A DNA stretch of 8,377 bases from Candidatus Cloacimonadota bacterium (GTDB lineage: Bacteria > Cloacimonadota > Cloacimonadia > Cloacimonadales > Cloacimonadaceae): contig DAHVPA010000074.1 in NCBI GenBank assembly GCA_027318525.1, forward strand, positions 1 to 8,377, read 5' to 3'. The notes under the pieces are model-generated. The model was not told the DNA's origin. It made no database searches and saw nothing but the letters and a program-made list of their open reading frames with translations. This document shows positions 1 through 6,215 of this stretch, piece after piece. Position 1 is the stretch's first letter; every line of letters begins with the position of its first letter. The translations under genes were made by a program, and so were the position numbers.

Positions 1-1072
1 CTGCATTGACACTCTCGTCGTGCAATTTGATTTCCTGACCCTTGCCGTTGAAATGCTCAATCAGGTTGATGATGGGGCTGTATCTGAGGTCGTCAGTTCC
101 TTGTTTGAAAGCTATGCCCAGGACTCCGATACGTCTGGCATTGCCGTTTTCCACCAGTTTTATTGCCTGGCTGATGTGATTGTCATTACTGGGCTCGATC
201 GCCTCCAGCACCGGAGATTTCAGATAGAGGTCGTGTGCAATCGTCTTCAGTGCTTTCAGGTCCTTGGGCAGGCAGGAACCGCCATAGGCAAATCCCGGCT
301 TGAAATAGTAGGGAGAGATGTTGAGCTGTTTATCCAGGCAAAAAAGGCGCATCACTTCATGCGAATCTATATCCAGTTGTTTGCAGATGTTGCCGATTTC
401 GTTGCCAAACGTTACTTTCAGAGCGTGAAAGCTGTTGTTTACGTATTTTATCAGTTCTGCCGCAGCAATGCCTGAATGTACAAATTCGCCGTTCACCCTG
501 GAATAAATCTGCCTTGCTATGCGGGCAGCATTTTCGCTGTCTGTTCCGATCAGGGTAAAGGGTGGATTGTAATAGTCTTCAACCGCTGTCCCTTCACGCA
601 GAAATTCGGGATTGGACACCACGGCAAAATCAACGTTCCGCAGTTTGCCGGATTGCTCTGCAATGATTTCACCCACCTTTTGATTGGTGCCGGGCAGCAC
701 TGTGCTGCGAATCATCACCACGTGGAAACCGCCTTTTTCCTGCAGAGCTGTGCCGATCTGACCAGCCACTTCATACACATAGTTTAGGTTTAGATGCCCG
801 GTTGAGGTGGAAGGGGTGCCCACGCAGATTATGGAAACGTCGCTGTCCTTGACTGCCCTGCTAAAATCCGTTGTGGCGCTGATTCTGCCGGCTCTGTGCT
901 GTTCTGCGATGATGCGGTCAATATCTTTCTCGATGATGGTGGGTTTGCCTTGATTAATCAGCTTAACCTTGGTTTCACTCACATCCACGCCTATCACTTC
1001 ATAACCGTTCTGCGCAAGGCATCCTGTGCTTACGCAACCCACATAACCAAGCCCGAATATTGCAATCTTCAT
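1..1072 (-). CDS. GDP-mannose 6-dehydrogenase-like nucleotide-sugar dehydrogenase (partial, C-terminus beyond left edge)
   Basis: Predicted cytoplasmic NAD-dependent four-electron oxidation of a nucleotide hexose to the uronic acid, most likely GDP-mannose to GDP-mannuronate. Translating back from 1072 gives 357 residues with no stop before the window edge; AlgD-type enzymes run about 436. Visible: Rossmann motif GLGYVG (7-12), VGTPS (84-88), NPEFLREG in the first domain, ELIKY with Lys209, HALKVTFGNEIGN, and the catalytic-Cys segment GGSCLPKDLKAL with Cys267. The C-terminal domain begins with GIAFKQGTDDLRYSP (319-333). The 'SCLPKD' form plus the preceding PGFAYGG matches AlgD (Cys268, Lys210) better than UDP-glucose dehydrogenases, which usually have 'SCFPKD'. 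The start is ATG, with GGAG five bases upstream, and overlaps the stop of the ATP-grasp gene as ATGA. Family assignment is firm; the substrate is inferred from the motif. G+C is higher than in the genes to the right. Confidence 0.9.
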   Translation of the reverse strand, partial: MKIAIFGLGYVGCVSTGCLAQNGYEVIGVDVSETKVKLINQGKPTIIEKDIDRIIAEQHRAGRISATTDFSRAVKDSDVSIICVGTPSTSTGHLNLNYVYEVAGQIGTALQEKGGFHVVMIRSTVLPGTNQKVGEIIAEQSGKLRNVDFAVVSNPEFLREGTAVEDYYNPPFTLIGTDSENAARIARQIYSRVNGEFVHSGIAAAELIKYVNNSFHALKVTFGNEIGNICKQLDIDSHEVMRLFCLDKQLNISPYYFKPGFAYGGSCLPKDLKALKTIAHDLYLKSPVLEAIEPSNDNHISQAIKLVENGNARRIGVLGIAFKQGTDDLRYSPIINLIEHFNGKGQEIKLHDESVNA

Positions 1073-2199
1073 CTCTGCTCCGTTTCTATAATCAATTTCC
1101 TGTAAGTCATGGCATAATCCGCATATCGTATCAGCTTTTCCCGCATACCTCCGCAGATGCACTGCACAACGTTCATTCCGGGTTTCTCATTAGCTTCAAT
1201 GATGACGGGTCCATTATCCGTAATAGCAACGTCCCAACCCACCACATAGTTAAAGTAAAGCAAGCCGTGAGCTTTGATGCAAAGCCCGATGGCTTCCTTA
1301 AGGAAGGGAATGGGATAATCCCTGAATTCAATCCGGGAATCAGGATGCTCAAGGACAATGCCGCTTTTACTGCCCTGCAGATTCTGATAACCATCTGCTT
1401 TCAGCACTCCCTTTTCAACGTCAAGCCCTACATAGACAGAACCCTTGCTCCAGGCATCTGTATTGGCACCCCCGGTGGCAAAAGCCTGGAAAGCTCCCAG
1501 AAATTCCGGTTCTGAACCTTTAAGCACAGTCACGATGCGCAGCGTATTAAGCGCGGTATCATTTATCTTTCTGATGGCAGCGTGTGAGACCAGCCAATCC
1601 TGCATGATATAGATGTTGTTGCTATATTTCCGTTCAAATTTTTCCCGGGTGATGACGACACCGTTCACCCTGATGTCTTTGCCGGCTGTTTCACAGACCA
1701 GCACACCCTCACCCGCTTCCAGGGTTATCTGTTTGAGGACAAACTTGCGCCTGTAGCTGAACAGACCTGACAAATCATAAGTAATAAAGTCGCTGGTATA
1801 AATCCTGCCGTTGCGGACTACTGCCAGCACGTCCGGTGTGGCAAAGCCATTCGCCTTAAGGAAAGTGCCAGCCACAAATTTATCCTTGCAGAGCACATCA
1901 TAATTCAGGGTTTCACAATGTGCCTGCTTGCGGAGATGCTTTTCCACAGTGTGTTTAAGTTTCAGAAATTCGCGCCTGCCGATATAGTCTTCGCTGTGCG
2001 AACCTTGCAGATGCAGTCCCATGGCATAATACAGGCTGGGAAATTCACCTTGCCGAAGCCAGCTTCCAAGCAGTTCCCTAAAGATGACTGCCGGCTGTTT
2101 GGACGCGCCTGTCCGGTATGGTTTGACCCTGCCCCGGGTATATATATAAAGCTGATATAGATTATAGAGGAACGCCTTGAAATTCTCCACCGCTTTCAT
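1069..2199 (-). CDS. Sugar-transfer-associated ATP-grasp family protein
   Basis: 376 residues, resembling the sugar-transfer-associated ATP-grasp family (Pfam ATPgrasp_ST). These are predicted ATP-dependent carboxylate ligases found in surface-polysaccharide loci; no reaction is established for this type to my knowledge. Visible: a basic, aromatic N-terminal region (1-100), FVLKQ at 153-157 with Lys156 as probable ATP-binding lysine, NTLRIVTV (218-225), the Gly-rich ATGGANTD (241-248), GSVYVGLDVEKG (253-264), and the metal-binding end GWDVAITDNG followed by PVIIEANEKPGMN (321-343), with Asp323, Glu335 and Asn337 as likely Mg ligands. The motif set looks intact, so I expect an active enzyme. 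I see no signal peptide or clear membrane segment. The ATG is preceded by GGTGGGGG about nine bases away. The stop overlaps the next start (ATGA), suggesting translational coupling to the uronate-forming dehydrogenase. Joining an amine or amino acid to a uronate carboxyl is inference only. Confidence 0.85.
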   Translation of the reverse strand: MKAVENFKAFLYNLYQLYIYTRGRVKPYRTGASKQPAVIFRELLGSWLRQGEFPSLYYAMGLHLQGSHSEDYIGRREFLKLKHTVEKHLRKQAHCETLNYDVLCKDKFVAGTFLKANGFATPDVLAVVRNGRIYTSDFITYDLSGLFSYRRKFVLKQITLEAGEGVLVCETAGKDIRVNGVVITREKFERKYSNNIYIMQDWLVSHAAIRKINDTALNTLRIVTVLKGSEPEFLGAFQAFATGGANTDAWSKGSVYVGLDVEKGVLKADGYQNLQGSKSGIVLEHPDSRIEFRDYPIPFLKEAIGLCIKAHGLLYFNYVVGWDVAITDNGPVIIEANEKPGMNVVQCICGGMREKLIRYADYAMTYRKLIIETEQR

Positions 2200-2205
2200 A
2201 ATCTC

Positions 2206-2236
2206 AAACCCCCACCGGTTCCGGATAACCGGGTTT
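2206..2236 (-). promoter_or_regulatory. Possible hairpin over the ribosome binding site of the ATP-grasp gene
   Basis: Read on the minus strand, AAACCC (2236-2231) can pair with GGGTTT (2211-2206), which contains the right half of the only good Shine-Dalgarno candidate, GGTGGGGG. Inside, GGTT (2230-2227) can pair with AACC (2220-2217). An alternative fold pairs CCGGTT with AACCGG around a six-base loop and leaves the G-run free. The two folds are mutually exclusive, so translation of the ATP-grasp/dehydrogenase pair could depend on local structure. This is read by eye, with no energy calculation. Confidence 0.35.
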
Positions 2237-2240
2237 AATC

Positions 2241-2309
2241 GCTGCCCTTTTGCCCGGAGGGGTTATCGAGGGGAAAGCCCTCGATGACCCCTCGATGATC
2301 CCTCGCAGC
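2241..2309. repeat. Intergenic structured element: near-perfect 16-base inverted repeat inside a 5-base outer stem
   Basis: The arms are 2257-2272 and 2278-2293, separated by five bases (GAAAG on the plus strand). Fifteen of 16 positions are Watson-Crick pairs; the other (2264/2286) is a T-G pair that would be a G·U wobble in a plus-strand RNA but an A/C mismatch in a minus-strand RNA. An outer GCTGC (2241-2245) pairs with GCAGC (2305-2309). Beside it is an A-tract, AAAAAAGAAAAAA (2310-2322), which in the operon transcript is a U-rich run before the hairpin, not after it. It is therefore not a standard intrinsic terminator for the minus-strand genes. It could be a dispersed intergenic repeat, an RNA processing or attenuation structure, or a recombination scar. 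Confidence 0.6.
2278..2305. repeat. 11-base tandem repeat, about 2.5 copies (CCCTCGATGAY)
   Basis: Copies are at 2278-2288 (ending C) and 2289-2299 (ending T), with a six-base remnant at 2300-2305. The first copy and part of the second form the right arm of the inverted repeat above; the left arm carries the reverse complement of the same unit with one change. One short unit appears to have been both duplicated and inverted. Confidence 0.75.
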
Positions 2310-2384
2310 AAAAAAGAAAAAAGCATCACTAAAACACGTCCGAATCGGGAGAATAGCTTTTCATTAGCTTGATACTAACATCCT

Positions 2385-3248
2385 TCACTGGCTTCCCTGG
2401 AGAGATCTCTCCAGACCATCCTGCAGACTGGTTTGGGGTTTCCAACCGAGTTGACTACTGATCTTATCGAAAGAACCACGTACCTCCATAATATCATAGG
2501 AGCGTCTTTCTGCTGTTTTGTATTCAATTTGATAATCATCTTTCCTGCTTGCTGTGACCAGCATCTGCGCTATTTCCTCCACTGAATGGCTTTCTCCCGA
2601 TGAGACATTGAAAGCATCAAATCCAATCTCATTATTCAAAGCTGCTCTGACCAATGCATCTGCCACATCCTCGACAAAAACAAAATCGCGCCTGGGCTTT
2701 GCATCCTGTAATACAATCTTTTGCCCTTTTTGCATCTGGCATATGATTGAAGCAATCAGAAAGCTGGGATTCTGACCGGGTCCGTAAATATTGAAGGGTC
2801 TTATAACGATTCCATTTACGTTAAAATCTCTGTGATAAGCTTGGCATAACTGCTCTCCCATCAGCTTTGTCTGAGCATAGGGATTATAAGCTGCAAGAGG
2901 ATGCTTTTCATCAATAGGCAAATAAACAGGATTTCCGTAAACATAAGAGCTGACATAGACTATTTTGGAGTTATACATCCGGCACAGTTCCAGAACATTC
3001 AGTGTCATCATATAATTCTTCCGGTAAAACAGAGCCGGTAATTTGAAAGAATCCGGAACAAAGGACAAACCAGCCAGATGAATAACCACATCAAACTGCG
3101 GAACTTGTTGAAGACAGGTTTCATCAGAAAGGTCAATTCCCAAGGCAAGGTCAAGGGGGATGATTTCATGCTGCCCAGTTATCTGTAATTGCGCCTTAAG
3201 GTACTTTCCTACAAAGCCTTCACTGCCCGTTACAGCTATACGCAACAT
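2385..3248 (-). CDS. Extended SDR nucleotide-sugar 4-keto reductase/epimerase, Rmd-like
   Basis: 287-residue extended short-chain dehydrogenase/reductase, predicted cytoplasmic, acting on a nucleotide-bound sugar. Visible: Rossmann motif TGSEGFVG (7-14), VIHLAG (55-60), VSSYVYG (99-105), and the Tyr-Lys pair in NPYAQTK (Tyr124, Lys128). The substrate domain has RPFNIYGPGQNPSF (150-163), RRDFVFVEDV (186-195), VRGS (256-259) and GWKP (268-271). The combination FVGK, VPDSF, FNxxGPGQ, SFxIAS, RDF and VRGS recalls P. aeruginosa Rmd, which reduces GDP-4-keto-6-deoxy-D-mannose. The length also fits, and it is shorter than typical 4-epimerases or 4,6-dehydratases. It starts nine bases after the dehydratase gene, and GGAG lies only three bases before the ATG. 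Reduction of the neighbouring dehydratase's 4-keto product is the simplest role. A 4-epimerase remains possible. Family certain, reaction moderately so. Confidence 0.85.
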   Translation of the reverse strand: MLRIAVTGSEGFVGKYLKAQLQITGQHEIIPLDLALGIDLSDETCLQQVPQFDVVIHLAGLSFVPDSFKLPALFYRKNYMMTLNVLELCRMYNSKIVYVSSYVYGNPVYLPIDEKHPLAAYNPYAQTKLMGEQLCQAYHRDFNVNGIVIRPFNIYGPGQNPSFLIASIICQMQKGQKIVLQDAKPRRDFVFVEDVADALVRAALNNEIGFDAFNVSSGESHSVEEIAQMLVTASRKDDYQIEYKTAERRSYDIMEVRGSFDKISSQLGWKPQTSLQDGLERSLQGSQ

Positions 3249-3257
3249 TATCTCCGG

Positions 3258-4235
3258 TTAAACATTGTAGATCCCCGGCTTGTATTTTGCCAGGTTTTCG
3301 GGTTTTGTAAACCAGGTAACCGTCTTTTCCAAACCTTCCTGCACTGAATAGCGCGGTTCAAAGCCGGTCAGTTCCTTTATTTTAGAGTTATCGCACCAGA
3401 GACGGAAGACTTCTGATTTTTCGGGGCGCAGACGCTGCTCTTCTAATATAAATTCCACCTCACTCTGCATGATTTCTCTGATCAGTTTAAAGGTATCAAG
3501 AATTGATATTTCGCTGTTTGAGCCGATATTCACAGTTTCACCAATTGCCTTATCACACTGCGATAATAGATACATTCCCCTGCAGGTGTCTTCCACATAA
3601 TTAAAATCGCGGGTGGGGGAAACATCACCCAGTTTGATTTGCTTCATACCAGAGCCTATCTGGGATATAATGGTGGGAATCACTGCTCTGGCAGATTGAC
3701 GCGGTCCGAAGGTATTAAATGGTCGGGCAATAATCAAGGGTAAGCCGAAAGCGTTAAAAAAACTCATAGCTATGGCATCGGCTCCTATCTTACTGGCGCT
3801 GTAAGGAGATTGAGGCTGCAGTGGATGTTTTTCATCAATGGGGACATACTTGGCTGTACCATATACCTCGCTGGTCGAGGTACAGACAATTCGCTTAACT
3901 CCGTTTTCCAAAGCCGCCTGACAGATATTCAGAGTGCCTTTGACATTGGTATCAACATAGCTATCCGGAGCTACATAAGAAAAGGGAATGGCAATCAAAG
4001 CTGCCAGATGGTAGATATATTCAATATCCTTGGTCAGATGCTTGCAGAAATGGGGATCCCTGATATCACCGGCTACAATCTCCAGTTTAGCATGGGCTGG
4101 GATATCTTCCAACCAACCCCAGTAATTAAAAGAATTGTAATAGGATAAGGCTCGGACATCATGCCCTTCCGCCAGCAGCAGTTCGGTCAGATGTGAGCCG
4201 ATAAAGCCGTCAGCACCGGTAACTAATACACGCAT
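3258..4235 (-). CDS. NAD-dependent nucleotide-sugar 4,6-dehydratase, LegB-like
   Basis: 325 residues, extended SDR. Visible: TGADGFIG (6-13), the family-typical YYNSFNYWGWLED (32-44), AGDIRDPH (55-62), YHLAALIAIPFSY (75-87), the catalytic segment TSTSEVYG (119-126) with the Ser-Glu pair of dehydratases, and PYSASK (Tyr145, Lys149). Further on are RPFNTFGPRQSARAVIPTII (171-190), GDVSPTRDFNYVEDT, LRPEKSEVFRLWCDN (269-283) and the end NLAKYKPGIYNV. The NSFNxWGWL and RPEKSEV(F/E)RLW segments match proteins annotated LegB, GDP-GlcNAc 4,6-dehydratase of legionaminic acid synthesis. I give no symbol because the other leg genes are absent here. The ATG directly follows the nucleotidyltransferase stop (TAA-ATG, no gap), with GAGGAG six bases upstream inside that gene. 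Expected product: an NDP-4-keto-6-deoxy sugar for the reductase downstream. The nucleotide and the 2-substituent are inferred. Confidence 0.88.
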   Translation of the reverse strand: MRVLVTGADGFIGSHLTELLLAEGHDVRALSYYNSFNYWGWLEDIPAHAKLEIVAGDIRDPHFCKHLTKDIEYIYHLAALIAIPFSYVAPDSYVDTNVKGTLNICQAALENGVKRIVCTSTSEVYGTAKYVPIDEKHPLQPQSPYSASKIGADAIAMSFFNAFGLPLIIARPFNTFGPRQSARAVIPTIISQIGSGMKQIKLGDVSPTRDFNYVEDTCRGMYLLSQCDKAIGETVNIGSNSEISILDTFKLIREIMQSEVEFILEEQRLRPEKSEVFRLWCDNSKIKELTGFEPRYSVQEGLEKTVTWFTKPENLAKYKPGIYNV

Positions 4236-4940
4236 TTAACTCTCCTCACCTTTAAAGTGCTCGTTGTAAATCTGTTGGGCTTTTTCATAATCATCAATTT
4301 TTCCTATATCCAGCCAGTACTCGCGGATGGGGTATCTGGTAATCGTCAATCCTTTGGCTAACATGTCTTTGATCAGGATATCCATGCCATACATCTGCTT
4401 TTCAGGAATCAAATCCAGCAACTCTGGCTTAAAAATATAAATACCTGCCAGAATAGTAGTCTTGATATCCGGTTTCTCTTCTATCCCGGTCACATTATCA
4501 CCATCATAATAGATGTTGCCAAACTGGAAAGGAGTAACGATTTCCTTGGTTCCTATGGTCAAAAGAGAACTCTTCTGCACGGCAAAATCATACAGTTTGC
4601 CATAATCGAGGAGGGTAAGAATATCTCCGTTCATGACCAGAAAAGGTTCTGTCAGATAACTTTCCAGGAGTTTCATGGGACCGGCTGTCCCAAGGGGGAT
4701 ATCTTCTTTGCTGATAATTAGCTCTACTCCGTATTTGGAACCATCCCCAAAGAAATTCTCAATATAGCTTGATTTGTAGTTAGTTGCCAGAAAGATCTGC
4801 TTAAACCCGTGTTTTGCCAGATGTTCAATCTGGATTTCCAGAACCGCTTTTTCGCCAATCGGCAAAAGAGGTTTGGGGATTACTTCGGTAAAGGGTTTCA
4901 ACCTGGAACCCAATCCCCCTGATAAAATTACTGCTTTCAT
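4236..4940 (-). CDS. Sugar-1-phosphate nucleotidyltransferase (NTP_transferase family)
   Basis: 234 residues, a single-domain GT-A-like nucleotidyltransferase joining a sugar-1-phosphate to an NTP in the cytoplasm. Visible: signature LSGGLGSRLKPFTEVIPKPL (6-25), GTAGPMKLL (84-92), metal-binding NGD (104-106, Asp106), EEKP (154-157), AGIYIF (165-170) and WLDIGKIDDYEKA (209-221). The length covers the catalytic domain only: there is no C-terminal left-handed beta-helix and no N-terminal CBS pair like that of Campylobacter PtmE, whose catalytic half it resembles. The ATG has AGGA about nine bases upstream, 11 bases after the glycosyltransferase stop; its own stop abuts the dehydratase start. Placed directly before a LegB-like dehydratase, it most likely makes that enzyme's substrate. 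GlcN(Ac)-1-P or mannose-1-P guanylyltransferase are the leading guesses, and glucose-1-P thymidylyl- or cytidylyltransferase is not excluded. Confidence 0.88.
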   Translation of the reverse strand: MKAVILSGGLGSRLKPFTEVIPKPLLPIGEKAVLEIQIEHLAKHGFKQIFLATNYKSSYIENFFGDGSKYGVELIISKEDIPLGTAGPMKLLESYLTEPFLVMNGDILTLLDYGKLYDFAVQKSSLLTIGTKEIVTPFQFGNIYYDGDNVTGIEEKPDIKTTILAGIYIFKPELLDLIPEKQMYGMDILIKDMLAKGLTITRYPIREYWLDIGKIDDYEKAQQIYNEHFKGEES

Positions 4941-4951
4941 AAATGTCTATC

Positions 4952-6211
4952 CTAAATGCTGTTTATTGCGTCAATCCACTGCCGGCTGCAAGTATCCCAA
5001 CTCACTTCCCGTTTTAACCAATCAACAGGAATGGTTCTAATAACCAATTCATGAGCCAAAACAGCGCTAATGGTATTAGACCAACTTTCATCGTATCTGG
5101 AGTTCAATAGTATCCCAGCATTATTTTCAAGCAATAGTTGCTGGGTCGCCCCATTATCAGTTTGTATGATTGGCAATCCCATCGCCATAGCTTTTACTAC
5201 TGATACTGTGCTGCCGCTGTTATTAGGAACAGATACGAATACATCACTGGCAGAAAGGTAGGTTCTAATAAGCTTATCGCTGATAAAGCCGGTAAACCGC
5301 ACCTTTTCGTTCAGGTCATATTTAGTAACTAATCTCGCCAAACAATCAACATATGTTTTTATACCAGTTCCAGTAATTATGCATAAAAAGGTCTGATCTT
5401 TTGCTTTGTGTAATGCTTGCAGCCATTTATCCAACTGGTATTCCTGAGTAAGTCGCTGTGACATGAGAAAGATAAATGTATGTTCAGGTAATCCCAGAGC
5501 TTTTCTGGCTTCGCACTTGGTCATGCAATTTTCCCAAAAGGAAAGGTCTATACCGATTCTGGCAAAAAAAACTCTCTTATCTGGATAAAGGCGGTTTAAT
5601 TTCTCGGCAGCTATTTGGTGCATGACTTGTATATTGCCGATGAGTCCAAGTCTTCTTTTTTCCTGAAAATACAGTGCTACTCTGTGTATAAGTTTCAGAA
5701 TATTATAAGTAAATCCTATCTTTGGTATGAGATAGTCTTCACTTATAAAATGATAATAGAGCACTTTTGCAGTGGCATGCCTGATAGCTCTATGCAGGAG
5801 TCTGCAGAATTCCACAGTAGTTGCCAGCAAGACCACTGTGGAAGGATCTTGGTTGCACAGTGTCTTAAGCTCCTGTTCCAGTAAATCTGAGTAAGGCAGC
5901 CTTTTCCTTTGCATCCCCTGATAATAAGATCTTGCCGTAACCGGATATGACCGGTAGATTAAACCGTCATCAAAAACGTGTTGATATACAATATCTGCCC
6001 TGTCATCCGGACGCCAGACTTCCCAATGGATTGTTTTATCTGCAGCCAAAACATGCTCACCTATCAACCCACCCCAGTCATACTTTGGGAAGAACACCTT
6101 CTCCCCGCTTTTATTTGTTGTATAAGGATAATCTGTATAATCCGAACCGGAGGTTGCCGCATTCAGGTTTTCATATTTGGGTGAAAACGGGATGACAAAT
6201 ATGACTCTCAT
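4952..6211 (-). CDS. GT4-like (GT-B fold) glycosyltransferase with degenerate E-x7-E motif
   Basis: 419 residues from ATG 6211. I prefer this start to the in-frame TTG at 6229: the ATG lies four bases past the flippase stop, has AAGGA eight bases upstream, and begins with a normal first strand, MRVIFVIPF. The TTG would overlap the flippase. Predicted cytoplasmic or membrane-associated transferase adding one sugar to the lipid-linked repeat unit. Visible: N-terminal domain up to about 210; the domain-2 strand FIFLMSQRL (246-254); IITGTG (278-283); VRFTGFISDKLIRTYLSASD (304-323); and the donor-binding segment SGSTVSVVKAMAMGLPII (332-349), followed by DNGA. In most GT4 enzymes this segment has E-x7-E; here Ser332 and Lys340 stand in place of both glutamates, although the rest is intact. 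Donor and acceptor cannot be predicted. Confidence 0.85.
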   Translation of the reverse strand: MRVIFVIPFSPKYENLNAATSGSDYTDYPYTTNKSGEKVFFPKYDWGGLIGEHVLAADKTIHWEVWRPDDRADIVYQHVFDDGLIYRSYPVTARSYYQGMQRKRLPYSDLLEQELKTLCNQDPSTVVLLATTVEFCRLLHRAIRHATAKVLYYHFISEDYLIPKIGFTYNILKLIHRVALYFQEKRRLGLIGNIQVMHQIAAEKLNRLYPDKRVFFARIGIDLSFWENCMTKCEARKALGLPEHTFIFLMSQRLTQEYQLDKWLQALHKAKDQTFLCIITGTGIKTYVDCLARLVTKYDLNEKVRFTGFISDKLIRTYLSASDVFVSVPNNSGSTVSVVKAMAMGLPIIQTDNGATQQLLLENNAGILLNSRYDESWSNTISAVLAHELVIRTIPVDWLKREVSWDTCSRQWIDAINSI

Positions 6212-6215
6212 CCCA

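Noticed and set aside
20..787. Plus-strand open frames of 151 and 103 codons at the left end
   Set aside because: They lie antisense to the well-supported dehydrogenase frame (Rossmann, Lys209, Cys267 and GTDDLR motifs all present on the minus strand) and show no family motifs.
1060..1515. Plus-strand open frame of 151 codons, with others at 1918-2160, 3810-4148, 5615-5884, 6988-7287 and 7782-8066
   Set aside because: All are antisense to genes with clear conserved motifs and have no recognisable domain of their own; they are shadows of the codon usage on the other strand.
2241..2322. Intrinsic (rho-independent) terminator after the reductase gene
   Set aside because: The hairpin is strong, but in the direction of transcription the U-run comes before it and what follows (CGGGCAAAAGGG) is not U-rich.
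2323..2384. A hairpin just before the T-tract (AGCT repeats near 2355-2371) that would make a terminator with it
   Set aside because: Only four bases pair (AGCT is self-complementary), and the spacing to the T-tract is over 30 bases.
2200..2384. A promoter for the ATP-grasp/dehydrogenase pair
   Set aside because: I found no convincing -35/-10 pair at normal spacing on the minus strand; read-through from the upstream operon is equally possible.
3258..4235. dTDP-glucose 4,6-dehydratase (RmlB) or UDP-GlcNAc C4-epimerase for the 325-residue SDR
   Set aside because: The NSFNYWGWL and RPEKSEVFRLW segments fit the LegB type better, and the Ser-Glu pair in TSTSEVYG argues for a dehydratase over an epimerase.
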